Assembly: GCA_030734395.1 (NCBI GenBank)
Contig: JAUZTG010000029.1
Coordinates: 4,464,001 to 4,528,000, forward strand
Direction of reading: 5' to 3'
Source: Sarocladium kiliense
Taxonomy: Eukaryota; Ascomycota; Sordariomycetes; Hypocreales; Sarocladiaceae
DNA: 64,000 bases
Positions 47,283 through 58,159 of this stretch are shown here, one piece after another. Within the stretch, counting starts at the first letter, position 1. Each line of letters opens with the position of its first letter. The translations under genes were made by a program, and so were the position numbers. The notes under the pieces were generated by a model that saw only the letters and a list, made by a program, of their open reading frames with translations, was not told the origin of the DNA and ran no database searches.

Positions 47283-49138
47283 ATGGCCTTGAACCACGAT
47301 GACGCTTTGCCGCCGCCGTACGGCACTTGCTCACAGTGCGATGGCGGCAGCGTGATGCGCTCCCCAGATGTCCTGCCTCCAGACTACAAGCAGGATGACT
47401 TCGCCGCCTATCGATCCTCTTCTCGAACTGTCAGTTCTCCCATCGCTCCCGCCCCGCCTTCTATGTTCTCGGGCCCGGTGCCCAGCGTCACCAGAAGCGA
47501 TGACTGCCTGCGTCCGATCCGACCAAAGAGTACGCCTTTCCTGTCACCAGAACATCGCAGCTCATCCGTCTGCTGTTATCGTAGCACCCGTGATTACGAT
47601 GCCGCTGGTGAAACTGCACCAAGTCCGGTGTCGTCGATTGTAGACTTGCCCCTTCGTCACAAGGAACCGACGGCAAGCCTGGGAAAGTCACCCATTGAAG
47701 TCCACGAGGCGATCCTTGATCACATCTTCGGGTACAGGGTGTCAGCTACGTCCTGTAGCAATATGAGAACGTCCAGTGCAGCAAAAAGCTTAGGTACCGC
47801 AATGAGGCACTCTCGGAGGAAAGAATACACCCAGCTAGCCCTTGTCAGTCGGGCATGGAGAATCCTCATCCAACAGCGACTGTACCGGCACATCAAGCTG
47901 AAGGCTACTGTGGCTGAGCTCGAGGACGCCATGGTGCACTTCGCGACGAGTCCACATCTCCAGGCGCACGTGCGACACATCGAGATCTGGTTTCCTGTCT
48001 TCAAACCGGCCTACGGACAGGTCTCTCAGTCAAGATCGTTACCTCTACCCATGGTAACGCAGGATGGCGGGTTGACCAATGCCACCTACGTCTTGCCTGG
48101 GGATAATTGCACCTTGGAAGAGGCCTTCACATTCGTTTCACAGGTTCTCCCTAGTGCCGTGGTCCTCACTCTTGAGGGAGGTGACAGGCGCAAGTCACCT
48201 CAAGTGTCCTATTTCCGCCACAGTAAGCCTGTACCGCAGCTCCCTCAAGCGCCATCAGTCCGGACCTTGATTACGCGAGGGCAGTGGAATCTGATACGAA
48301 CGGACGGTGACTATGCAACGCTCATGAATGCCCTTCCGAGCCTCACAGAATGGCAGGGGTCCTTCAGCAAGCCGAAGTCGAAGAGCTACATCTCTACGTC
48401 GAGTTACTTGTCACAGCTTCCGATGACGCTGGCACACCTCAATCTGTGCTTGGAAAGCGACTATCGGCGCGAGCCAGGTATGCCTCACTTCTACTTCAAG
48501 GCACTGCAGAACAGTCACATTTGCAATACGCTCGCCACTACCTTGCCTGTCTTGGAGACTTTCTCGTACACTGGCCGCATCTGTCACTGCTTCTTCGACA
48601 CGGCTGCCCGAGGAGTCGAGACCCACGCGACACGGCTGACATCAGTTGACTTGACCGTCAAGAACTGCTGCCGACACCTTTCGATGTTTCATGAGTCTGG
48701 CTCGGGAGTTCAAGATATGTCATTCATCGAGGCCTTTGAGCACCTCGTCTTGTCCGCTGTTCGCTCGCTGGAGAAGTTCCCAAATCTTGCATACTTGCGA
48801 ATCCGATTCGTTGATCTTGGTGAGTTGAGCTGACTGCTCTCCTGTTCTTGCACTGTATGCTGACTATAGTCCCAGAGTCAGTTCTGCCGGCATTGAATCC
48901 CTACTTCATGCTGAAGAACGGAGTATGCATGGGCGTTTGGAGCGAGCGGATTATCGAAGAGATTGCCAGAGTGCGGCCCCAAGTCAAATTTCCGGAGCTC
49001 AGCGACTCGTTCGGGGATATCTTCTACCACAAGGATGGGCGGATGGTGGTTGCGCCGGAGAACCCGCAGCCACGCGTCACGTCGCTCAAACTATCGAACT
49101 ACCGGTCTCTCACGGTAGCTCGGATTACTATTCAGTGA
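47283..49138 (+). CDS. F-box-like domain protein, conserved in moulds
   Basis: Two exons (47283-48819, 48870-49138) give 601 residues. The N-terminal 130 residues are Pro/Ser-rich with two PPxY-type motifs (LPPPYG, LPPDYK) that could bind WW domains. An F-box-like helix pair follows (SPIEVHEAILDHIFGY; then LALVSRAWRILIQQRLYRHIKL). The remaining 380 residues have irregular Leu-rich character (TLITRGQWNLI, LPSLTEWQGSF, LTSVDLTVKNC, FPNLAYLRIRF), as in substrate-binding parts of F-box proteins. A role as an SCF ubiquitin-ligase adaptor is inferred from this layout. PPxY motifs are also typical of Nedd4-type ligase targets or adaptors. The substrate is unknown. Confidence 0.8.
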
Positions 49139-49516
49139 AAGGTGGCAGGAAGCCACATGGATTAACGGGCTGGTACAGCTCCAAAAGGAGGAAAAGGAGG
49201 GAATGGGGTATAACGGGGGCGTTCTACGACCAAGGCGGGGGAATCTTGCAGCACGCATTTGATGGCTCTTTGTTTTTTTCTCCTCTTGGAAGCGATTTTA
49301 GGAGGTAATGATACTGCATGAGGTGGACGGCGTTGGATCCAATGAGTAGGATGGGGGCGGCTTTTTTGGAGTTCGTGATAGATACCCGGATCCATTTCCG
49401 CGACAAGATAATGACAAATAGTTCGACTATGATTTTAACCTGACGCTATGCTTTATTTTTATGCCTTATTTCACATGAGGTGTTCTGACAGTGCCTCTAC
49501 TGTCACCAGGCGCCAC

Positions 49517-50910
49517 TCATTCTGCGTGAACTTTTGCCCGCTTTGAGTTGATGGCTGCGCCGTCTGAAATGATTATACCCAGTATCCAGCAGTTGATCAG
49601 GAAGAAGCTCAACGTGGATAGCCACAGCCCTGGGAAGAATGTGCTGTGACCGAGGAACTCGAGCATGAAACCTTGTTGAAGCCAGGCTGCTTGGCCCAGG
49701 ATCCAGAGGAGCAGGGCGGCGATGCCAAGCTTAGGGTTGCGGAGGAGAGAGGAGTGAGGGAGATAGAGGGGAAGAAAAACCATGTACCAGAGAAAGTACT
49801 GTAAAGAGAGTCAGTGAGCTTTGTATAGTACCTGAGACGAAGGGGAACGTACCTGGGAGGTGCAGACCTTGTTGAAGGTGACGAAGGCGAAGGTCTGGGC
49901 CATCATGCTGGTCGCGAGATCCTTCTTCGCGAGAGCAAGAGGGATGAGGACACAGGACAGGAGCAGTTGGGGGAAGAAGGCGAGGGATTCGATATGGACG
50001 GCTGAAGAAGGGGGAAGAGCTGAGTTGAGGTAAAGGAGTGTGTTGTAAGGGGAGAAGTTATGGCGGTGGTCAAGGCGAGTGACATGGTGGAAGAATGTGT
50101 GCGTCAGGAACGGCATGCCGTAACTGAAGCCAGATGTTAAACTCTGTTCCATGATGAGAGGAAAAGGCATGATGGAACTTACATGAAGTACATGAGGATG
50201 TTCAAGGACATGAAGACGCTGAGGCTGATGAACGCTAGTTGAATGCGCTCGACCGATAAAAATGCAATGAGATGATCCGCCCAGGTCGGGTTTGATGGTT
50301 TGATGGTCGAATTCTCCTTCCCAAGATGCTCGTCGTCCATCCACCAGACGATGGCCACGGCATAGATGAAGGGGTAGATCTTGAAGTGAACACCCAGACC
50401 GAGGAGCACAGCCGCCAAGCTCAACCTCCGTCGCTCAACTGCCCAAAGCAGTGCAATAGTCAGGACACCCAACAGCCCCTCGGAGCTTCCCCTCGTGCTG
50501 ATCGTCGCAACCATGGGGTTCCAAAGCCACAACGCTGCGAAAGCACCAGCCCTCGTCTCACTCATCCCTCGATCCCTCCTCAAGACACTCAGGATGAGCC
50601 ATCCTGCCAACAGGTCCGCCAGTGCGAAGACCACCTTTCCAAATGAGAACCATAGAGTTTGGGGCTGATAAGCCGTCGGGAGGAGAAGCCATGCCAGCAG
50701 GGGGGTGTAGCGGTAGGTGTCTCGCGCGTAAGGCGATTGGCCACGGGAGACGAAGCGCGAGGCGTCGGTGAAAACAAGGTAGTCGATATCGGTATATTTC
50801 ATAGCGGAGGAGGCGTCTTGATGAAGGCCATATAGAAGAAGAGTGAGGCGGAGGAGGGACGCGATGGTGAAGAGGGGGAGGGGACGCAGGAGGGTGGTTA
50901 TGAAGGTCAT
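49517..50910 (-). CDS. GPI14: GPI mannosyltransferase I catalytic subunit (PIG-M/Gpi14)
   Basis: Three exons (50910-50183, 50123-49853, 49798-49517) give 426 residues with about 8-10 membrane helices. The luminal DxD motif required for activity is Asp41-Ile-Asp43 in KYTDIDYLVFTDA, followed by SPYARDTYRYTPLLAWLL as in human PIG-M. Other family stretches are LWLWNPMVATISTRGSSEG, GVHFKIYPFIYA, FFHHVTRLDHRHNFSPY, TFVTFNKV-like FAFVTFNKVCTSQYFLWY and FLPLYLP. It adds the first mannose (alpha-1,4) to the GPI precursor in the ER lumen from dolichol-phosphate mannose. The start at 50910 is preferred over an upstream frame of random sequence. It is divergent from the TRAX gene over 382 bases. Confidence 0.95.
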
Positions 50911-51292
50911 GATGAGTAGAGTGGTGAGCAGGTAGTGATCATGACTGTTGCGGTTATTCTGAGATCCCCTGATGCTCAAGCCTTTGAAGTTTGTCAAGTT
51001 TAGCTCCCCGGATGACAAAATTGAACGAATCGTGGCTCGGGTATTGAGCAGTTGTTGAATCTTTAAGCATGTGAAGCTAGACGCGACATGAAGTCCTCGC
51101 TGTCCTTTTTTGGGTGGAGAGTGACATGTCCTCTCGCAAAGGGGGGCAGACATCGGATAAATGCATCGCACTGTGGTGGCCCCCCATTGAAGCATATTCT
51201 CCGCCCAACGAACAGTCTGTGCAGCGAAGCTTCATGTGTACAATACGTCAATCAATCACGACGCCGACAATAAAAGAGAGAAGACGGCAAAG
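50911..51292. promoter_or_regulatory. Divergent promoter between GPI14 and the TRAX gene
   Basis: A 382-base bidirectional promoter region. No specific element was recognised. Confidence 0.5.
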
Positions 51293-52181
51293 ATGTCAAG
51301 TGGCACGAAAAGAGACAGAGAAGGCAATGCACGGACTGGGAAGGGCAAGCAGGTGGTGCAGGGTGGGAAGTTCCAGGATATGTTTGCTGGGTTTAGAGAT
51401 GAGCTGGATGAGCATCATGATCGGAGGGAGCGCATCATCAAGGCGTCGAGGGATGTGACTGCACACAGTAAGAAGATGTAAGTTTCTATGAACTGATAAA
51501 ATTCATGTTTCTGGTTATACTGACAGCCTGATGTAGTATTTTCACATTACAACGGTATGATTCATAGCGCGAAGAGGTCACGCATGTTGCTGACTATCCA
51601 TCAGAGTAAAGCAGCTTAACAAAGACTTCCCACCGAACATCCAGCAGGACATGGACAAGCGCCTGCAAGAGATCTCTACCTTGCTTAACTCAATCAGTCC
51701 AGATCTCCAGTCTCTCAACCGGTACAGGTATCAACGTCAACTCAGCTGTCTCGAAGAACTGGTCGAGGCGCTGTCGTTTGCCCACTATCTCCGCCATCAA
51801 ACACTCATAACCCCGGAAGAGACCCAATCCGCTGTACCAGCCGACGGCGTTGTTCTCTCACCACACGATTACATGTACGGCATCTTCGACCTCTTTGGCG
51901 AGATGATGCGTTTTGCAACCGTGACCACAGCACAGACTGGCGAACTGGTCGGTGAGCATGGGAGGAACATCCTTGGGGATATGCAGGCGCTTGGATGCGC
52001 GTACGAGATGCTCCCGGCGGTACCTACAAGAGATTACAGGCAGAAGCTGGATGTTATGAGGCAGAGTGTGAAGAAGGTTGAGAAGTTGGGGTATGGACTT
52101 GTGGTGAGGGGCAGTGAAAGACCGAAGGGGTGGGTGCCGGATATGAAGGATGATGCACCTGAGCCAGTGTCACCAGTTTGA
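51293..52181 (+). CDS. Translin/TRAX family protein (C3PO nuclease subunit type)
   Basis: Three exons (51293-51477, 51537-51554, 51605-52181) give 259 residues. The middle exon has only 18 bases and supplies the IFTLQ segment of the family motif DVTAHSKKIIFTLQR. The protein is all-helical. The acidic residues that form the RNase centre of TRAX in the C3PO complex have clear counterparts: CLEELVEALSFAHYL and the Asp/Glu in SPHDYMYGIFDLFGEMMRF. This points to TRAX (active) rather than Translin. With Translin, TRAX forms an octamer that cleaves RNA, including tRNA fragments in Neurospora. The Neurospora parallel is from knowledge of the family. Confidence 0.9.
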
Positions 52182-52648
52182 GGAGTTGGAGAACGGCTGA
52201 TTGACCATGTTCGTACAGCAGACACATGTCTTGGACTTATCTTCTGCACGATGGCGGCACTCTGCTATGCGTGTGCACCCGGAATGCAGCGCGCCACAGG
52301 GAGGTTAAAGGCTAAGCGGCAACTACCAACCTGCAAGGTTAGGGCATGGGCCAGTGACTCAGGGATCCCGAAGGACCTGGTCCAGGACACATGGTATCGG
52401 AAAGCGGCTATAGGGATAGGGTACGTCGCTCTGGACTTGGCGCTGACCCGAGAGAGATTTGTGGCGAGGCATCCCGGCGTTAGGAACAATCAAAGCTGGG
52501 TCCTACTCGATGATAGAAAAGCCTAGGTGCCTCCAGAGCTGGTACGTGGGTACAAGACATGTAGACATCAGGATGTATATCGTTGCCCACAACATCACCT
52601 TAACGTTACACTAACTGCACCATCAAACCCTAATGACAACACATTCAG
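52182..52648. other. Intergenic
   Basis: These 467 bases lie between the TRAX gene and the reductase relic. A 91-codon plus-strand frame (52251-52526) has no family resemblance and is not called. Confidence 0.45.
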
Positions 52649-53562
52649 TTACATTCTCTGCACAATTGGAACTGAGCTACTCGAGCCTGCAATGTTGAAG
52701 TTCTCTGCCGCGAGCATGTAGGGGAACCCAACCATCTTCGCCTTACCCACCCACTCGACTGCAACTTCTGTCTGGTAAAGCCTCCGGTCTTCATCCTCGG
52801 AAGCATGCTCGTCGAAGTACTTGCGCCATGACCCCATCTCAATTCGCGCATCTGACATGTGGTGAATGTAGCGCACGAGTGGTTTCTTATGTCCATCCAC
52901 TGTGCTCCCGACGATGGCTGAGTCGAGTGCAATGCCACGGTCATCCAACTTGAGCAGATCGATGTGACCGCTGATACTGTCGTCGGCAACGTGGAGTCGC
53001 AGAACGCGGGTGATACGCATAGACTCGGCGAATAGCTCTTCCTGCGTCACAGTCGGATCCGGCCGGACGAGCGCTGGGCGGTGGACATAAACAGGCAGAC
53101 TGTACCGCTCGGCTACCTTCTCCAAAACCTTTTCCATTGCTCACTTGGGTGCCAGATAGCCTTCGGAGCCGTCTGGTGGAGGGGCGGTCATCGCCAATGA
53201 GGCTGGAGGATGATCAAGTTCAGGATAGCCGAACATCTGGACCGCTGAAGAGGATAAAAGTGAAAGGGAATTCCGCGAGGGATAGCCAGTCCGATTAAGA
53301 TCTTGGTAACCACCATGTTCACCTGACGAAGGGCTGGGTAATAGTCCCATAGTGAGCGGTTAGCCGCGCAATGCAGTATGGCATCGGTGTTGTTGGTGAG
53401 GAAGTAGTATTCTTTCTCGGACAGGCCCAACCGCTCCTCACAGATGTCGCCACGGTAGATAACGATCTTCTCAGACTCGACAGACGTCTTGCGTGGGTAT
53501 TCATAGCCGGTGCGTTCCCGAACACTGATGCAGTAGATGGTCTGACGCGACGTGTCAATCAA
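52649..53562 (-). pseudogene. Relic of a terminal thioester-reductase (R) domain of an NRPS or PKS-NRPS
   Basis: The minus strand reads as an R-domain (NAD-binding 4 / male-sterility type) in pieces. From 53562 comes DTSRQTIYCISVRER, RGDICEERLGLSEKEYYF and DAILHCAANRSLWDYYPALRQVN. A one-base frameshift near 53270 moves the frame to SSSAVQMFGYPELDHPP. A TGA stands at about 53142 where the family has Trp before the next stretch, MEKVLEKVAERYSLPVYVHRPALVRPDP. This runs to a natural-looking C-terminus at 52649. No adenylation, condensation or ketosynthase domain is found upstream, and the match stops abruptly at about 53560. The domain normally releases a peptidyl or polyketide thioester as an aldehyde or by Dieckmann-type cyclisation. 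With a frameshift, a stop and no upstream modules it cannot be functional. A sequencing error could explain one break, hardly both plus the truncation. Confidence 0.8.
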
Positions 53563-56181
53563 GGATGAATTGACCTTTGATCACACGCAGAATAATTGGT
53601 CTGTCCCAAGAACCTTCCCAGCAGAAAGGTAAACGTGGCCCGAGTCCGGGGTCTTAAATTGCGTGCAGACCTGGTAAGTACAGCCCGTCAGCAGAGAGAA
53701 TAGACCGCCAACGTGCCCCTATGAACTCTGATTTCCGGCGCGTTCGAAAGTTAGAATGTCATGGACTATTTGAGGCTATGATATGGCCTGACTTGGTGCT
53801 GCTAACCTGACTAATCTCGGAAGCAGACACGACGCTGTCACAGGCCTGATTCGCACCGGATTCCGAATGACGATCGATCATTTTGGTCGAAATTCCTGCC
53901 ATGGCCCATACTTCACCGAGAGGACACACCATGGGCCTCCTTTTATAGATGTAATAGACACCGGTAGCTCTACCGGTTAGGGTTATAATACCATTCCCAT
54001 CCTTGATAAAGGTACAGGGTCCTACAACTTGGCATTCTCACGTATACCAATGGCAACGAGCAGTGAAGGCAACGATCAAGTAAGGACACATATGTCCTAT
54101 GCATCCATCTCGAGTCTCTTCCTGTCTGCTTCGTGCCAACTGGGGACCTCTTGACAAAATGGAGTTCATACCATAGATTCCACAGGCTCACAAGATGGCA
54201 GATACTTGCTCCGGGCTTATGTTTCCTATCCTATCTGATGAATGAGCGAGAAGGTGAAGCTGTAGGCTCATCCTACTACAGGCCCCTTCAACTTGATGAT
54301 TCCCCTTACTGTCAAGTGAGCACCCAGCCCCATACTCACGAGCTCTGCTCACTAGTAGACTCAAGTCCGTGCTGCGGTTGCCTATGGAAACTCACTTGCT
54401 GTATTGCGAATCATAGTTGGTCCGGGTCTTTACCTTCCTCGGAGAATTCAGTGTCAACTCGAGACCATGGAGGAGAAGGCCGACGCATAAAGTGACATGG
54501 CCCTTATAGATCTGGATTCAGTTGAATTGACCTACGAAGATATCTGCCCCTTGAGCGAGCTGTTGCTCAGGCGCTTTGGCCATGGTTATAGCCTGTTCTA
54601 CCAGCGGGAGGGAAGCCAGCCTAGGATATTGTGAAGTCGTGTGACATTCAATTTGATTTCTTCCTGTCCAAGCTTACTCCATCGCTTGTGTCGATCTCGC
54701 AGTCATCAGCGTCTTATCCAACCTAATTGATGAGGGAAGCTTCCCTGCGGACTGTTAGAGCGCTTCGCCGAGTTTAGTTTCCATCTAGCGCCGGAACTTG
54801 CAAAGCCGCCACAGTGCAGTATCCTTGCTTCCAAGGGATGAGCAGTAGGCAAGATCATAAGCACCGCCTTTCCGTAACTCACTTCATGACTGAGAAATTG
54901 CGTCGTCTGCCGGGGATTGCGCGGATGCTGTGCTGCCGACAGACCATGTGAGCGTAAGGTTGCTCATCTTGGTACTTGACGAGCTCATTGCCCACCTGAA
55001 TAGAGCATCACCGGCCAATGGCGCCTCATTGGGCGATAGGGGCGCCGCAATCAACCGCACAGGCTACGTCCGAATACCTAGTCATGTCTATACAGGATGC
55101 GCCTAATCCTGGTCCCCTGATGATGCGACGCAAACCGTATATGCGCCTGTCAGGGACGACTAACACGGACCTTGCAATCTTAAGGATGCGCCAAGGCAAC
55201 AACCAGCCCTATTAGCATGGGCCATCTAGCCTCCAACGTTATAGGGCGGCAGATTTAGTCTGCATCGGTCCACGCGGGTTCTCAAGCCTCCCGCTTATGT
55301 GGAGGGGATCGTCAGGTCCGGGCATAATTGCGGAGAAGGAATCTAAGGGGCTTAGCATTTGATGCTTACCACTGACTCGTAAGTCGTCACCTGGTCATCT
55401 GGCTCTCCTTGTTTTTGAGATTGTGCAATTATTACCTGATTGGAGCAATTCTGACGATTGCAAAACTGGGCTTTGGTAATACAAAGTAAATTGCGCACTG
55501 TGGCCAGGGACGAGACAGGTTCTTATCATGCCATGTTAGATGGGCTTCATGTTGTGCTTCGAAGTCTCATAAGCCGGCCACCTTTACCATCCGATGCTTC
55601 TGACTTCTGACTCCCCGATGTGCCAAGATGTTCAACACAAGACGGAGCCTGAATCGGATGACCTACTCAGTCCGGCTGTGGCAACTGCGAACAATCAGGC
55701 GATAGCTAGCCTAGCTGGTAAGCCTGCGGATGACGGGTATCCCGTTTCTGCAAGGCTATGATGAACATGGCAATACGTCCTAGCCGCTTAGCTCGAGATC
55801 CGGTCGGTCTAGCTTTGTTGATCCTCGCGTGGTCTGAGAGGCCATAGCGTAGATACGACTAACCTCCAGCATCGTCAACAACCATGAGGGTTGACCTACA
55901 GTGCCGGGCTTGTGGGGTCACGATGGGGTCGTTGACGAGAATGCCTCTTTTCTCGAGCGCATTGTAGAGTCGAGAGTATGAGTAGCATTTTGGCAGCGAT
56001 ATGGATCGACAGACTCAGGGGGTTTGGAAGTGATCTGCAGGTATAAGTACCACTTCCCTTCACCACACTCAAGCGTCTCTGTCCATCCTCAGCAACCTCA
56101 GTTCAGGCCTCAGTCACTCATTCTTTGCACTCTTTTTACTTCCCCACGCTCTTTACCACTTAATACCTTTCAACCGTCAAC
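53563..56181. other. 2.6 kb gene-free sequence beside the relic
   Basis: No open frame over about 120 codons and none with family resemblance. The region would have held the upstream modules if a megasynthase once stood here, but no recognisable fragment remains. I found no transposon ends. The last 150 bases form the promoter of the secreted-protein gene. Confidence 0.4.
56042..56048 (+). promoter_or_regulatory. TATA box of the secreted-protein gene
   Basis: TATAAGT lies 140 bases before the start codon at 56182, followed by a C/T-rich leader (CTTCCCCACGCTCTTTACCAC), the pattern of strongly expressed fungal genes. Confidence 0.6.
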
Positions 56182-56921
56182 ATGAAGGCCGTCAGCTTCC
56201 TCTCCATCGCCTTTATGGCCGCCAGCGCTATTGCCGCTCCTCTCCAGGTCGTCGAGACCACTGGTGTCGAGTCCGTTGTCAAGGACGTGACCAACACTGC
56301 TGGTGGCGTTGTTGGCGGAGCCGTTGCCACTGTCAACCAGATCGCCCGCAAGCAGAAGCGCGAGATCACTGATGCCGCTGGCTTCGTCTCTACCCTCGAG
56401 GGTGTTCAGTCTTCCCTCCGCAACCCTCTCGCCTCCCTGAGTAAGTCCAATCTCCACCAAAGCATCAAGTCCCAGGCACTGATAGTATTACAGAGGACAT
56501 CACCGACGGTGTCAGGTCCGGCGAGATCTCCAAGAAGGACGCCACCAGCCAGGCTAAGCCCCAGCTGCAGGAGATCCAGTCCGTCCTCAAGGGCGTCGTC
56601 TCTGAGCTCACTGGCGCCTCTGGCATTGACGCCGCCGGCATCGACGTCACTCAGGTTGCTTCCCTCGTCAACGTCGTTGTTGCTCAGCTCCTTACCACCG
56701 TCAACGACCTCGTCTCTATCCTCGGTATCCAGGCTCCTCTGATCTCTATCCTCACCTCCATCATTGGTCTCGTCGCCCGCGTCCTGACCCTTGTTGTTGG
56801 CCTCGTCACCGAGCTTGTTCCCGGCATTGTTGCTGGTCTCACCCCTCTGCTCGCTGGCATTGGCAGCGGTGTTCTCGTCCCTCTTCTCACTCCCATTGCC
56901 TCTTTCCTTGCCGGCATCTAA
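56182..56921 (+). CDS. Small secreted hydrophobic protein with very strong codon bias
   Basis: Two exons (56182-56440, 56494-56921) give 228 residues. The second exon is in a frame that a plain reading of the first frame leaves, so most of the protein is seen only after splicing. A signal peptide (residues 1-19, ending AIAAP) is followed by a short propeptide-like part with a Lys-Arg Kex2 site at 59-60. The rest is rich in Val, Leu, Ile, Ala and Gly with few charges after residue 130, as repeated amphipathic segments (VASLVNVVVAQLLTTVNDLVSILG; LTLVVGLVTELVPGIVAGLTPLLAGIGSG). It contains no Cys, so it is not a hydrophobin or a classical Cys-rich effector. Nearly all codons end in C or T of the preferred type, indicating very high expression. 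I do not recognise a named family. A surface or cell-wall role is a guess. Confidence 0.85.
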
Positions 56922-57315
56922 GATTCTCGCCTTTCTGTGCCCAACAAGGAACTAGAATCGGCACACGGCTTCGAAAGCTCGGGAAGATATTACAGCGTGT
57001 TTTGTACTTAGCGTGCTGCTCAGTTGGGCATGTTCAATTGTAATATACAAATACCCTGAAAGGTTGCGCGATCCATATGAATTCACTAGTTGTGCAAGGT
57101 TTCGCCATCTGTGCAGCAGAGATGAATATGGCATTCTCTTGAACGTATGTCTGTTTGAAAATTTCTTCGGCAGAAGGCCATTCCCTTCTTTGCCCTCTAC
57201 CGGCCTTCCCACGGGCATGCCAGAATGGTCTGGAGACCGCGTTATGTCTTGTTCAAGTCATGAGCTGCGTGACTTTGCGCCAAATGGGCCCGTTGGATAT
57301 TACTCCCTCTTTACT
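56922..57315. other. Intergenic, convergent 3' ends
   Basis: These 394 bases lie between the secreted-protein gene and the TIGR04076-type gene. Nothing else was recognised. Confidence 0.45.
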
Positions 57316-57765
57316 TCAGGAATTGCCCTCCAGACCAACGGCTGTTGTTTCTGAGTGGTTGAAGGTGCGGAGATTTGTGCGAACGATCTTAAGTTGGGAC
57401 TTGCAGTACGGATCTGGACAAGCAATCAGGGCGTCTGTAGTCATCCAATCATGCTTGTGTGTAGGTCGCTGCTTTGCGGCAAGGAGTGGTAACACAGATG
57501 CTGTAACACTAATATGAGCATCATGATAGAAGGACTTGACAATTGAATGGTCAAGTCTGTGTCGGCGGCGGGATCAGGCGACCATCAACGTACCAATACT
57601 GTATATGCTCATGCCTTGGCCAGGCGGTAGAGTGAGCATCTCGCCATGGAGTTCGAAGTAGTCTCCCTCCTTTGCGCCGCACATGATACGTTCTCCGGGA
57701 GGACAAACAACTTCTACGCGAAGATCGTAAAGCTGGAAGCTCTCATCTGATGTTTGTTGTGACAT
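57316..57765 (-). CDS. TIGR04076 family protein
   Basis: Two exons (57765-57594, 57500-57316) give 118 residues; an in-frame ATG 18 bases upstream is possible. The first exon encodes FQLYDLRVEVVCPPGERIMCGAK, GDYFELHGEML and LPPGQGMSIYSI. Read straight on, the frame stops at once, but a GTACGT donor and a TTACAG acceptor join it to ASVLPLLAAKQRPTH, DWMTTDALIACPDPYCKSQLKI, which completes the family pattern. The conserved Cys residues (CPPG, MCGA, CPDPYC) suggest a small metal- or cofactor-binding fold. The family occurs in bacteria and fungi and its function is unknown. The last 18 residues look less conserved. Confidence 0.82.
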
Positions 57766-58159
57766 GGTGGCCTCGTGTCTCAAACTGAATGATTTCCTAG
57801 TTCCAGGCTGATCTCAGCAAGGCATATGAAGACTTTAAGTCTTAAAAGCTAAAGTGTCATACCCGAAGTCTCAGGTCGGCGTTCTTCAAGTCAACCTGAG
57901 CTCCGTAGGCAGCCCCGCACCGGTGATCTTATTTAGTAGGATGCCGATATTGCGTTTGCCGCTATCTCCCGACAGATTAGTTTTCTTAATGTTTCATTGC
58001 GATGAATCGTCATGTTTATGGAAGACGCGATATTGAGGTGGATGCTGGACATATGGCACTCAAGCTAACCGCTTTTATAGAATCTGGATCACGCATAACC
58101 TGCATCGGAAGGACAAAGATTTGCGTAGGTGTTTGATAGCAACGTTTTCTTATGCAGAC
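57766..58159. other. Intergenic
   Basis: These 394 bases hold the promoter of the TIGR04076-type gene and the 3' end of the permease gene. No further feature. Confidence 0.45.

Noticed and set aside
51238..51292. In-frame upstream ATG of the TRAX gene at 51236
   Set aside because: Adds 19 residues unlike the family; the start at 51293 fits better.
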